NCBI GenBank assembly: GCA_964543905.1
Contig: CAZIZO010000003.1
Coordinates: 62,001 to 126,000 of the forward strand
Direction of reading: 5' to 3'
DNA length: 64,000 nt
Source of the DNA: GCA-016699835 sp964543905
GTDB lineage: Bacteria > Planctomycetota > Phycisphaerae > Phycisphaerales > UBA1924
Shown here one piece after another: positions 49,891 to 58,320 of this stretch. Under the pieces are notes generated by a model. The model saw only the letters and a list, made by a program, of their open reading frames with translations. It searched no databases and was not told where the DNA came from. Every line of letters begins with the position of its first letter. The stretch's first letter is position 1. The position numbers were made by a program, and so were the translations under genes.

Positions 49891-49952
49891 TCGAGCCGCA
49901 TCGTTCAACGCCGTCGTCATCTTTGTGGAGTCGTCGATCTTGTTCACGCGTA

Positions 49953-49975
49953 GGCGTCGGCATCGTGCCGACGCC
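49953..49975 (+). other. Strong intercistronic hairpin without a T tract
   Basis: A perfect 10-bp stem (GGCGTCGGCA with TGCCGACGCC) has a TCG loop and lies in the 102-nt gap between operon genes 1 and 2. Lacking a U run, it is more likely an mRNA stabiliser or processing element, which would let gene 1 be expressed more strongly than the rest. Confidence 0.7.
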
Positions 49976-49992
49976 GCGCCGGGAGGTGTCCT

Positions 49993-51303
49993 GTGCCCCA
50001 TGCCGATGCAATGCGATTGCTCGAGTACGAGGCGAAGGCCCTGCTCGAACGTGTGAGCGAGATACGCCCGTTCGCGCTGACCCTGCCGATGGTGGCGGCG
50101 GCGGCCCCTTCCGTCGCGGCGCAGGCCGCCATCGAATCGCTCCTTTCCAACGGGCGGAACGAACTCCGACGCCTGATCCAGCGATTCCTCGCGTGGTTGG
50201 GGTCACCCGACGGCGTTCGCTCGTCGCCCGCCGAGGCCCAGCAGCGATTCACGACGGTGCGACTGCGATTCCTCAGCACGATCACGCAGTTCGACACCTT
50301 CGCGGACATCCTGGCGGAACGCAGCCAGCACGCGTACGGCGAGTTGTTGGCGGGGCTCGACGTTGCCGCGGCGGACGCGCTCGAACTTCCCGGGCGGCTC
50401 TTCGACCCGCCGCCCATCCTTTGCCACCTCGATCGCGGCCCCGGCGCGGCCATCCGGCGCGCCCGGACGCGACTGCCCGGGGGCGGGGTCTCGCCCGTGG
50501 CGATCGTCCGCGTCCCGCGGGAGCGCATGGTCGGAAGCGCGATCGCGTCCTCGCTCTTCCACGAGGTCGGGCACCAAGGCGCAGAACTACTCAATCTTGT
50601 GGAACCCATGCGGCAGGTGCTGCTCGGCGTGGCTCGGCGGGGTGGGCAGGCCTCGCCGGCGTGGAACTGCCTTGCGCGGTGGATCAGCGAGATTCTCGCG
50701 GACTTCTGGAGCATCGCGCGTCTGGGCATCGGTTCCACCACCGGCCTCATGGGCGTCGTCAGCCTGCCCAAGGCGTTCGTCACCCGCGCCAGCCTCGATG
50801 GCCCGCACCCGACGCCCTGGATTCGCGTGAAGATCAGTGCCGCGCTTGGTCGGGGGCTCTACCCCGATCCGCAGTGGGATCGTGTGGCGTCGCTCTGGGA
50901 AGAGTTCTACCCGCTGCGCGAAACTCGACCTCAAGACGCGGCGCTCTTCCGCCTCATCGAGAGCGTGCTCCCCAGATTTGTGGCGATCGTCCTGGGATAT
51001 CGCGGCGATCGCCTGGGTGGTGCGGCGCTCGCCGAGGTCTTCCCACGCGAGGACCGTGCGCCCTCCGAACTGCGACGAGTCTGGCAAGCCCAGCGACGCT
51101 CCCGCTCGGCACTCGCCAAGATCAGCCCGTCGCTCGCGTTCGCCGTCGTCGGGCAGGCGCGGCACGATGCGGCCATCGGTCCCGAGGCGGAAGCGGCGCT
51201 GCTGCGTCGCCTGCTGCGGTACTGGGCGCTCAAATCAACGATCGATGCCTCGGAAGTGTGTTCGTCGGTTCGAAAGCCGCGGGGGCTCGCCCTCGCCGTG
51301 TGA
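49993..51303 (+). CDS. HEVGH metallopeptidase-like protein, operon gene 2
   Basis: 436 residues from GTG 49993, with GGGAGGTG upstream; ATG 50011 is an alternative. A zinc-protease motif H190-E-V-G-H194 sits in SSLFHEVGHQGAELL, and a plausible third ligand, Glu233, lies in ISEILADFWSI, the ExxAD pattern of gluzincins. Flanking regions are helical, with an Arg-rich C-terminus. No signal peptide or transmembrane segment is evident, so it probably acts inside the cell or is exported unconventionally. Its location right after the glycine-zipper gene suggests it could mature that protein; this is inference. Confidence 0.78.
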   Translation: MPHADAMRLLEYEAKALLERVSEIRPFALTLPMVAAAAPSVAAQAAIESLLSNGRNELRRLIQRFLAWLGSPDGVRSSPAEAQQRFTTVRLRFLSTITQFDTFADILAERSQHAYGELLAGLDVAAADALELPGRLFDPPPILCHLDRGPGAAIRRARTRLPGGGVSPVAIVRVPRERMVGSAIASSLFHEVGHQGAELLNLVEPMRQVLLGVARRGGQASPAWNCLARWISEILADFWSIARLGIGSTTGLMGVVSLPKAFVTRASLDGPHPTPWIRVKISAALGRGLYPDPQWDRVASLWEEFYPLRETRPQDAALFRLIESVLPRFVAIVLGYRGDRLGGAALAEVFPREDRAPSELRRVWQAQRRSRSALAKISPSLAFAVVGQARHDAAIGPEAEAALLRRLLRYWALKSTIDASEVCSSVRKPRGLALAV

Positions 51304-51360
51304 TGACGATTCAAGTGTCCCGCACCCCGCGCCGCGCCGGCGCTCCAAAGGAAAAGAGCC

Positions 51361-53088
51361 ATGTCGAGTTTTCCCACCTCAACCGTCTCCCACCTCAAAC
51401 TCCAGCCGCAGATTCCCACGCCGATCGACGGCGCCGGATTCGTCGCGTTCTATGAGATTGTCCGCCTGGCGAGCGAGGCGTTGAGTTTCAATCACTACTC
51501 CAGTTTCCTCAACGTGCTGTTCTGCGGCCCCAAGAGTGGGAGCAAGGCCAACTGGCCCTCGCTGCTCAAGGCGTTCATCAAGGAGCAGCACAACAAGCCC
51601 GACGTGTCGTGCGACCACTTCGCGTTCAGCGGGCTCAAGGCGTACGACCAACTGCGGGAGGCGACCGAACTCTTCGTCGGCGCGCAGGCGGTCATGATCG
51701 AGGATTGCTGCGGGTGCGACCGGGATTTGGACGTGAGCGACGAACTCGCGAAGCGCCGGATGGAGGAACTCGAGAACAAGGCGCAGAAGGATGCCAGCGA
51801 GGCGGACGAACTGAGCAGGCTCCGGGCGCGCTTCTACAACAAACCGACGAGCACGACTCCGAATCCGTTCCAGTTCGGTCCGTGCAGCGAGGCTGAGGTT
51901 CGCCAGCGCTTCCGCACGAGCGACTTCACGCTCGATCAACTCAAGGCGTTGGCGAGGAAGTTGTCGGTCAAGCCGGGGAGTATCGAGTGCCAGCGCGATG
52001 GGACCAGTTCACAAAGTTCGGGAGCGTCCGAGTCGATCACCACATCCTCGAGCGGTGCGAGCGACGCCGGCGACGCGCTCGAGGGCGTCCTGACCTTCAT
52101 GCAGCAACTCCTGGAGAACCACGAGGGCATCCCGCTCAAGGACTGCACGCTGGGCAGCGGCAACTGCATCGGCGTCCTCGTCAACAAACTCCGCTGCCCG
52201 CCTCTCCTCGAACTCATCTGGAGTTACTGGATGGAGCAAGGGATGCTGGTGCAGGGGCTCAACGCCCTGACGCTGCGATTCCAGAATCGTCGCCCGATCG
52301 GGCGCGATCCGCTCGCGAGGTGCGACATCTCGCCGCTTCGTCCCATGAACAACATCTTCTGGGGCTACGTCCAGCGTGAGTACGACCGCCTCACGGTCGT
52401 GCGCCGAGCGTATGAATACGACCACCATTATGGCCTGCGCCTCGATGGGAACGCGGTTCCGCGTTTGAGCCCCGCCGACTCGCGCTCGCAGTTCATCGAG
52501 GCCTTCCATCGTCTGCTCGCGGATGCCAACCGCTACTACCGGACGTCGATGGACACCACCATGAACGCCGATGGATTCCCGATGCTCAACAGCCTGCGCG
52601 AGTTGCACCTCGTGCTCGCCGAAGGGGCCCACAACCAGTTTGGTGATCTGCCCACGACCGCACGCACCGAGATGCTCGTCCAGCAGTGGATCCTCGCGCG
52701 CCCCGAGGTGCGTGACTTCCTGGGCGGTCGACCCGGCGTGCCCTACCCCGAGCGATGGATGCCCCACCTCGAATCCATGCGTCAGATGATGGGCTGGAAC
52801 GACACGACGATCCGCCACTACCGTGACCTCGCCACGTTCGGCGAGCGCCTCTTGCTCTCGATCCGCTACCTGCCGTGGAGCACCATCAACGACGCCGAGG
52901 TGGCGAAGCGATGGGCCGAGTACTGGCGTGCCGAGGTGCAGGCGTACCTGCACAGTTATCGAGCCGTGACGGGCGTGGACCTGGGAATCGATGACGTGCG
53001 CCTGACGCAATCGGGCGCGCACCTGATCCAGCCTTCCGATCTCATCCGTCGCCGGCGTGCGTCGATTCGTCAAGTCGTCGGCGCGTGA
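51361..53088 (+). CDS. Unrecognised 575-residue protein, operon gene 3
   Basis: ATG 51361 is preceded by AAAGGAAAAGAG. No family is recognised and no signal peptide is present. The N-terminal 125 residues hold a group of Cys residues: C55, C84, and C116, C117, C119 in IEDCCGCDRDLD, which could bind metal or form disulfides. A helical part (about 125-215) leads to a Ser/Thr/Gly-rich linker (about 217-240). The C-terminal 330 residues look alpha-helical and aromatic, with NNIFWGYVQREYDRL, HHYGLRLDGNAVPRL and many Trp, Tyr and Arg. It is soluble in character and the largest protein of the operon, perhaps a scaffold or core component. It starts 57 nt after gene 2. Confidence 0.8.
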   Translation: MSSFPTSTVSHLKLQPQIPTPIDGAGFVAFYEIVRLASEALSFNHYSSFLNVLFCGPKSGSKANWPSLLKAFIKEQHNKPDVSCDHFAFSGLKAYDQLREATELFVGAQAVMIEDCCGCDRDLDVSDELAKRRMEELENKAQKDASEADELSRLRARFYNKPTSTTPNPFQFGPCSEAEVRQRFRTSDFTLDQLKALARKLSVKPGSIECQRDGTSSQSSGASESITTSSSGASDAGDALEGVLTFMQQLLENHEGIPLKDCTLGSGNCIGVLVNKLRCPPLLELIWSYWMEQGMLVQGLNALTLRFQNRRPIGRDPLARCDISPLRPMNNIFWGYVQREYDRLTVVRRAYEYDHHYGLRLDGNAVPRLSPADSRSQFIEAFHRLLADANRYYRTSMDTTMNADGFPMLNSLRELHLVLAEGAHNQFGDLPTTARTEMLVQQWILARPEVRDFLGGRPGVPYPERWMPHLESMRQMMGWNDTTIRHYRDLATFGERLLLSIRYLPWSTINDAEVAKRWAEYWRAEVQAYLHSYRAVTGVDLGIDDVRLTQSGAHLIQPSDLIRRRRASIRQVVGA

Positions 53089-53112
53089 GCGCCTTGCCCA
53101 GGAGGTCCGACT

Positions 53113-54072
53113 ATGACCGCCTTTGCCACTGCTTTATCCTCCGGCTCTTCCCGCCGTTGCACGTGCTCGTCGCGCTGCTCGTGCGCCAACGACGGCTGCC
53201 GCTGTCGGCGCACGTGCTCGTGCGGGCACTCCTACACCCCGCCGACGGCGTTCCGTGCCGCGAGCGATCCCGCAGCGATGTGGAGCGATGTCGGCGACGA
53301 CCGCGAGTTGAACGAGTTGGACCTGGAAGTCCGTCGCCGCGCCGCACGTCACGCCGCGGTCGCAGCGTACCGCCGTTCGAGAGGCTCCGCATTCTCGAAC
53401 CCGTGGCGAGCGTCCAATGCTCTACGCGCAAGGCTCGCTCGACAACGTCAACGCCAATGGCTATCGCGCCTGCGCTGGAATCGCCACTATGCCAGCCGCC
53501 TGGGTTGGGGCCGCTCTCTGCCCCACATCCTCCGCACCATTCGTTGCCCGCGTTGTCCCATAGGCAGCCCGGGCTTCATCGGTGCGCTCGCCCGCTGGCA
53601 AGCGCGGATCGGGCTCGCGCCCACCGGCGTCTTGACTCCTGAGACGTGGCGCGCGATGCAATCGCAATCCGCCGACCGGGCGCGGGCTGCACCCGCACAG
53701 GCGGGGTCGGGCGGGCCGCCGCCCGTAACCAGCCCGGGTGCGGACGCAGGCCCGAGCGGCTTCGAGCCGGATGGTGCGGACTCGGTGCCGGAACCGGGTT
53801 TCGAGCCGACGCCTTCACTGATGGATCAGTCGCCCGACGCGCCGCCCGACCTCGGAGCGGAGGGCGATCCCGAGCCAGACGCCGGTGATGCGCCGAGCGA
53901 GGAACTGGGCGTGGGGTTCCGAGGTCGGCGCTCGTACTGGAACACTCTTCGTCAGCGGCAACCGGTGTACACCCCGCCGAGCCCTCGTCCGCTCGGAATG
54001 TCCCCGATTACGGCGACTCGCTCCGCGCCGCGAACACACTTGACGCCCTGGGCTACGGGGTTCCGACCGTGA
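53113..54072 (+). CDS. CxC-rich protein with peptidoglycan-binding-like segment, operon gene 4
   Basis: 319 residues; AGGAGGT lies 6 nt before ATG 53113. Residues 16-37 contain four CxC motifs (CTC, CSC, CRC, CSC) within RRCTCSSRCSCANDGCRC and RRTCSC, a metallothionein-like or cross-linkable cluster. A basic Arg-rich helical part follows. Residues about 155-182 (FIGALARWQARIGL, APTGVLTPETWRAM) match the core of a PG_binding_1 domain. The C-terminal 120 residues are Pro/Asp/Glu/Gly-rich and end in a basic segment. There is no signal peptide, although the wall-binding segment implies contact with the envelope. Its stop overlaps the start of gene 5. Confidence 0.8.
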   Translation: MTAFATALSSGSSRRCTCSSRCSCANDGCRCRRTCSCGHSYTPPTAFRAASDPAAMWSDVGDDRELNELDLEVRRRAARHAAVAAYRRSRGSAFSNPWRASNALRARLARQRQRQWLSRLRWNRHYASRLGWGRSLPHILRTIRCPRCPIGSPGFIGALARWQARIGLAPTGVLTPETWRAMQSQSADRARAAPAQAGSGGPPPVTSPGADAGPSGFEPDGADSVPEPGFEPTPSLMDQSPDAPPDLGAEGDPEPDAGDAPSEELGVGFRGRRSYWNTLRQRQPVYTPPSPRPLGMSPITATRSAPRTHLTPWATGFRP

Positions 54073-54866
54073 GCGGACCCGACGTCGTCATCGACGCGCA
54101 CTGCCACGCCGGACCCGGCGATGGGTTCGTCGGTCCGTGGGATACCGACGCGCCACTGGGCGATTACTTGCGGCGTGCCGATCGCGCGGGCATCACGCAC
54201 ACCGTCGTGTGGGCGGCGTTCCATACCGACTACGCCGTGGCAAACGAGGCCGTCGCCGCGCTCGTGCGGTCGTCGCGCGGGCGGCTCTTTGGGGTCGCGT
54301 TCGTGCACGCGGCACGCGATCGTGGTCGCATCGCCTCGATGGTCCGTTCGTGCATCGATCGTCACGCCTTCCGCGGGATCAAGTGCCATCGCTACGACGC
54401 CCGCATCACTCGGGAGGTCTGCGAGTCGGCCCGCGAGTTCCGCGTCCCGATCGTCTACGACCCGATGGGCGAAGTGGAATCGGTGGACCTCTTCGCGCCG
54501 CTGTATCCGAGCGTGAACTTCATCATCCCGCACCTCGGGAGTTTCGCCGACGACTGGAAGGCGCAGCGCAACTTTATTGATATCCTCGCGCGGCATCCGA
54601 ATGTGTACACCGACACGTCGGGCATTCGGCGATTTGACCTCATCGTCGAGGCCGTCGAGCGCGCAGGGCCGTCCAAGGTGCTGTTCGGAAGCGACGGTCC
54701 TTGGCTCCATCCGGGAGTCGAACTCACGAAGGTGCGCGAGTTACGTATGACGATCGAGTGCCAGCGACTTGTCGAGGCTGAGAATGCCGCAAGGCTCTTT
54801 CGACTCGACGTGCGCACGCCTCAGTTCTCCCCCCGTGAACTCCGTTCCGCCGCGCGTCGCAACTGA
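54069..54866 (+). CDS. Amidohydrolase-2-like metal hydrolase, operon gene 5
   Basis: 265 residues from GTG 54069, overlapping the preceding stop by 4 nt (GTGA), so it is translationally coupled. The TIM-barrel amidohydrolase plan is clear: metal-binding VIDAHCH at the N-terminus, GIKCHRYDARI in the middle, NFIIPHLGSFADDW with a His ligand, TDTSGIRRFD and the catalytic Asp in KVLFGSDGPWLHPG. Relatives hydrolyse or decarboxylate cyclic or aromatic substrates. The substrate is unknown and its place beside a wall-binding protein is unusual. The last 46 nt overlap the convergent activator gene. Confidence 0.88.
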   Translation: MSGPDVVIDAHCHAGPGDGFVGPWDTDAPLGDYLRRADRAGITHTVVWAAFHTDYAVANEAVAALVRSSRGRLFGVAFVHAARDRGRIASMVRSCIDRHAFRGIKCHRYDARITREVCESAREFRVPIVYDPMGEVESVDLFAPLYPSVNFIIPHLGSFADDWKAQRNFIDILARHPNVYTDTSGIRRFDLIVEAVERAGPSKVLFGSDGPWLHPGVELTKVRELRMTIECQRLVEAENAARLFRLDVRTPQFSPRELRSAARRN

Positions 54867-56275
54867 AGCGCACGCTCACTCATGCCCAGTCGCACCGCGG
54901 CGAGGCGCAGGCTCCCAAACTCCTCGATCGTCACCCGGATGGCCTCCTCTTCCGTCGCGCGACCGATCTCTTTCAGTTCGGCGCCCGAGGAGAGCGCGGT
55001 CCGCACAAGGCTCCTCAGACTTTCGCTGGATCGCCAGTCGGGAACTTCGATGGCCTGCTCCGTGAGCGCCCGGATTTCGCTCTCGGGGAACGCGCCAAGT
55101 CCCACGGGCCCGGCGCCCACGTGCCTCCGGGCCATGACTCCCACCAGTTGCCGCAACTCTCGCACGTTTCCGGGATACGAGCGTGCACGCAAGTACGCTT
55201 GCACGGCGGTCGAGAACCCCGCGCTTGCCGACGGACCCAGCGCTTCACGAAGAAAGTACTGCGCCAGTTCCAACACATCCTCACCCCGATCTCGCAGCGC
55301 CGGCGTGCGAATCACCCCGCCCGCAAGACGGTGGTAGAGGTCTCGCCGAAAGCGTCCCGCGTCGACCTCACGCTCCAGATCACGATTCGTGGCGCAGACG
55401 AGACGAAAGGCCGACCGTGCCCACGTCGTCCCACCGACTCGCTTGTACTCTCGATCCTGCAGCACGCGCAGGAGTTGCACTTGAACATCGAGCGGGAGTT
55501 CGCCGACCTCATCAAGGAAGAGCGTCCCGCCGTCGGCGAGTTCGACGGCCCCGGCTCGCGCGGTCGTCGCGCCCGTGTATGCGCCCCGCTCATGTCCAAA
55601 CAGTTCGCTTCCCGCCAGGTCACGCAGCAGCGTCGTGCAGTCGAGCACGATCAACTCCCCCTTGGGTGATCGTCGATCCAGCGTGTGAGCCAATCGGGCC
55701 AAGACCTCCTTTCCGGTTCCGGACTCTCCGGTGAACAGCACGGGCAATCGCCCGAAGAGGGCCTCCTCCGCTGTTTCAAGCACGGCCCGCCGCCAGGCGA
55801 CACTTCGCCCCACCGCGTTCGCCCACCCATTCGCCTTGACCAGTTCCCAATCAACTTCCGCCCAGCGCCCGAGCCGCGCGACGATCGTCTGGATCGGCTC
55901 GGGAGCCCCCCCGTTCCATTCGATAACGTCCTCCGCGCCGGCCCGCAGAAGTGCCGCCGATTCGTGCAGGCTCCAAGGCGAGGTCTTCGTCTCATCGACG
56001 ACGACGAGCATCCGACCCGGAGTCCTCACGCCCGCGTGCGCGACCACGCGCACCGACGCTGGGGCGGCGTCGCACACCACAACAATCGTCGCGCTCGTGC
56101 TGCCAGTCCGCCTCATCAGGCTCGGAGCCGCCGTGTCCATGACGCGCTCCAACGCCTTGCCGATGTTCTCCGCTCCCGGCGCGCACAAGATGGAATACTC
56201 GCACGGAGTCACGGCGAAGGGCCTCGGCGCGATTCCGTGCGCGGTCACACATGTTGCGTCTGCAACTCGCAACAA
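54821..56275 (-). CDS. Sigma-54-dependent activator (bEBP) of the operon
   Basis: Up to 484 residues. Residues 60-125 form a receiver-like fold without a clear phosphorylation Asp. The AAA+ domain has Walker A GESGTGKE at 183-190, ELFGHERGAYTGA with a Tyr replacing Phe in the GAFTGA loop (231-236), Walker B TLFLDE at 251-256, CATNRDL and the RSYPGNVREL sensor II region. The C-terminal 45 residues (EEEAIRVTIEEFGSLRLAA, then VRLGMSERALQLRR) are a Fis-type helix-turn-helix. It is convergent with the operon and overlaps gene 5 by 46 nt. The TTG start at 56275 is uncertain; GTG at 56248 or 56212 also fits. It presumably activates the promoter at 48851. Confidence 0.88.
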   Translation of the reverse strand: MLRVADATCVTAHGIAPRPFAVTPCEYSILCAPGAENIGKALERVMDTAAPSLMRRTGSTSATIVVVCDAAPASVRVVAHAGVRTPGRMLVVVDETKTSPWSLHESAALLRAGAEDVIEWNGGAPEPIQTIVARLGRWAEVDWELVKANGWANAVGRSVAWRRAVLETAEEALFGRLPVLFTGESGTGKEVLARLAHTLDRRSPKGELIVLDCTTLLRDLAGSELFGHERGAYTGATTARAGAVELADGGTLFLDEVGELPLDVQVQLLRVLQDREYKRVGGTTWARSAFRLVCATNRDLEREVDAGRFRRDLYHRLAGGVIRTPALRDRGEDVLELAQYFLREALGPSASAGFSTAVQAYLRARSYPGNVRELRQLVGVMARRHVGAGPVGLGAFPESEIRALTEQAIEVPDWRSSESLRSLVRTALSSGAELKEIGRATEEEAIRVTIEEFGSLRLAAVRLGMSERALQLRRAAERSSRGEN

Positions 56276-56502
56276 CAGTCTACTTCGAAGCGATAGGACA
56301 ATGCGGAGAGCGCACGCGATTTCAACCCGACTTCACCGACGGTCAATCGTCGCGCAAGGATTGCGCTCCATCGAACTTCCAGATTGCAGTCGGTTCTGTA
56401 CTTCGGAAGAAGGGTACCCGCGGCCGCCGCGGTCCCTTGGTATCCAACTCTCATCCGTTCCCTTTTGTGCCAGGATCACTGAGAACAAAAGGCGTTGCAA
56501 AG

Positions 56503-57381
56503 TCAGCACCCGGCCTCGAATCGGGCCAGGAAAACAGCAGATCGTCGATGGTGACGCCGCCGTCGGGGGTGCCGGTGGTGGTGCCGTTGTCGAGGTCGGC
56601 GCGGGGGCTGGCGTCGGCGTAGAGGGTGAGGTAGTAGAGGAGGTCGTCGATGGTGACGCTGAGGTCGGGCGTGCCCGTGCCCGTGCCATCATCGAAGTCG
56701 GCGGGGCAGAGGACGGTGATGCGGAGGGGTGGGGAGCACGTAGTTGAGCACCGGATTGCCCGCATTTGAATACGCACTAACGTGATGATTGGGAGGAACA
56801 CTTGTGTTGCTCCACCCAAGCCGAGCCGAAACAACCCGCGTGCCGGGCGAACCGTCGAGCACGAGTCGACACGAAAAGACCGAGATGGGATTGTCCCAGA
56901 TGGCAATCACGCCAAACACAAAGGGATTGATCTGGCGTGGCCAGATCCAACCTCGACCTTCGCCCGGTAGCGCGGTGTCCAACGGGTCGTCGATCTTGAT
57001 CACATTTCCGAAGCGCGTGGCGGCAAAGCCGAACGCGCTGTGCATGAGTCCCTCTCGGCCGAACGAGTCCACAACGTCACCTGCGCCAGCGCCGTTCTCG
57101 AATGCGATGACACCATCGAAGAACGTTTGTCCAAAGCACATGGAAAAGTCTTGGGTCGCAGGTGGGTCGATTTGAACCCGAGCACGCAACTGCACGGAAC
57201 GCAACGACACGGGCACTTGGACAGGTTCCGATGTCCACGAGTAACCGTCGGTCGACGCCTCCCAGAAGAACGTGCTTGACTGCGGCACCTGAGCAGCGGC
57301 CCAAGTGCCGGAAGATGCAAGAACCACAAGCAGCAGAGAGACAGTCGACAGGATCGAAGGGCGAATGATGTGGCTTCTCAT
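56503..57381 (-). pseudogene. Frameshifted GC-dockerin exoprotein gene
   Basis: From ATG 57381 (GGGAG upstream) the frame encodes a signal peptide (STVSLLLVVLASSGTWAAAQ) and a beta-sandwich-like region with FSMCFGQTFFDG and LPGEGRGWIWPRQINPF. Near 56730 the frame is lost in a C run; continuing one base later gives LRITVLCPADFDDG and two dockerin-like repeats. A second break in a T run near 56530 turns the expected FFLARFEAGC into FSWPDSRPGAD. One inserted and one missing base in homopolymers explain both, so this is either a recent pseudogene or two sequencing errors. Its start overlaps the stop of the subtilase remnant upstream. Confidence 0.75.
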
Positions 57382-57675
57382 GGGCAACTCCCGTAGCAGT
57401 TCGTGACAGGCGGTCTGCACGATGGGCACGTGGCTCCGAGTGCACCCGCAAGATTGAGGCGTCTGCCCGTTGCGCAGTAGGTGGAGAATCCCGAATTATA
57501 CGTGCCAGAGTTCAACACCTGAGAGATGACTTGGCTGTAGGTCCAGGTCGGATGCTCGGCCCACACGAGCCCACACGCTGCCGCGACCATTGGCGCAGCA
57601 ATCGATGTGCCTGCCTGATACACCGGCGGAGAAGGAGATGCTCCGTCCAGAAGCCCCAGATCGACCGCGGGTTGG
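57378..57675 (-). pseudogene. C-terminal fragment of a subtilisin-like (S8) protease
   Basis: The frame contains VYQAGTSIAAPMVAAACG, the catalytic-Ser segment of subtilases (GTSxAAPxVA), followed by a helix (TWTYSQVISQVLNSGTY) and a short Cys-containing tail ending NCYGSCP. All upstream parts, including the Asp and His active-site regions, are missing; a transposase remnant abuts at 57676. It ends with an ATGA overlap onto the next gene, so both once formed an operon. Confidence 0.75.
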
Positions 57676-58023
57676 CTACACCTTGATGGCGTAGGCGGCG
57701 ACCTTGAGGGCGGCCTCGGCGAAGAGGGTGTCTTCCTTGCGGCTTCGCATCGTGCTCCCGCTCACGCGCTTCTCCGCGCTGTTCACGCTCTCGCACATCC
57801 AGCGTTGCCCGTAGTCGCGCGGCCGCATGTCGTGGAACGCCGTGCGATCGAACCCGCCCACGCCCCCGTCGCGCCGCTTGACGGTCACCGGCGCGTAGCT
57901 CGGCGTCTTCGCCCGCTCCCAGTTGTCCCTGTGCCACGCCTCGGAGTCGAACGCGCCGTCGCCCCAGAGCATCGTCGGCCGCGACCGTTCGCACGCTCGA
58001 CCCGCAGCCCGAACTGCCCATGC
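57676..58023 (-). pseudogene. Transposase C-terminal remnant (DDE, IS5-like)
   Basis: A frame open from a stop at 58024-58026 encodes MLWGDGAFDSEAWHRDNWE, then RPRDYGQRWMCESVNSAEKR and VSGSTMRSRKEDTLFAEAAL, the end of a DDE transposase in which RW-x-ES-x-NS-x-x-KR-x-x-G holds the last catalytic Glu. About two thirds of the gene is missing from the N-terminal side. The remnant interrupts the subtilase gene. I could not identify both terminal inverted repeats or a target duplication. Confidence 0.75.
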
Positions 58024-58320
58024 TCACCCTTCGATCACTTGCCCATGCCCAACTGTTCGCACCCTCACGACATCCGGTTGCGCCTTGGTTCTGGACAAAG
58101 CCCCTTTCAGTCTCGTCGGGCTGATGCAAAGCGGATCAAAACCAACATTGAACGGCCTGGAACTGCATTACACTCAGGAGCCTTCCACGACCATCTGATG
58201 CGCGTTATGCCCAGCTCTCCGAAGTCTGCACAGGACTGTGCACTTGGCCCGCATTTTCTGATATGCTGGTCGACGTCAAAAGGTCTGTCCTGCGTTCCTC
58301 CTGAGATCGGAGTTCAAGCG

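Noticed and set aside
49848..51455. 535-codon frame overlapping operon gene 2
   Set aside because: Same-strand alternative frame with Arg/Pro-rich content; the 49993 frame has a ribosome-binding site and the zinc motif.
57805..58320. N-terminal extension of the beta-helix/lipase frame
   Set aside because: It runs antisense through the transposase remnant and lacks a signal peptide; ATG 58321 has a ribosome-binding site and a signal peptide.
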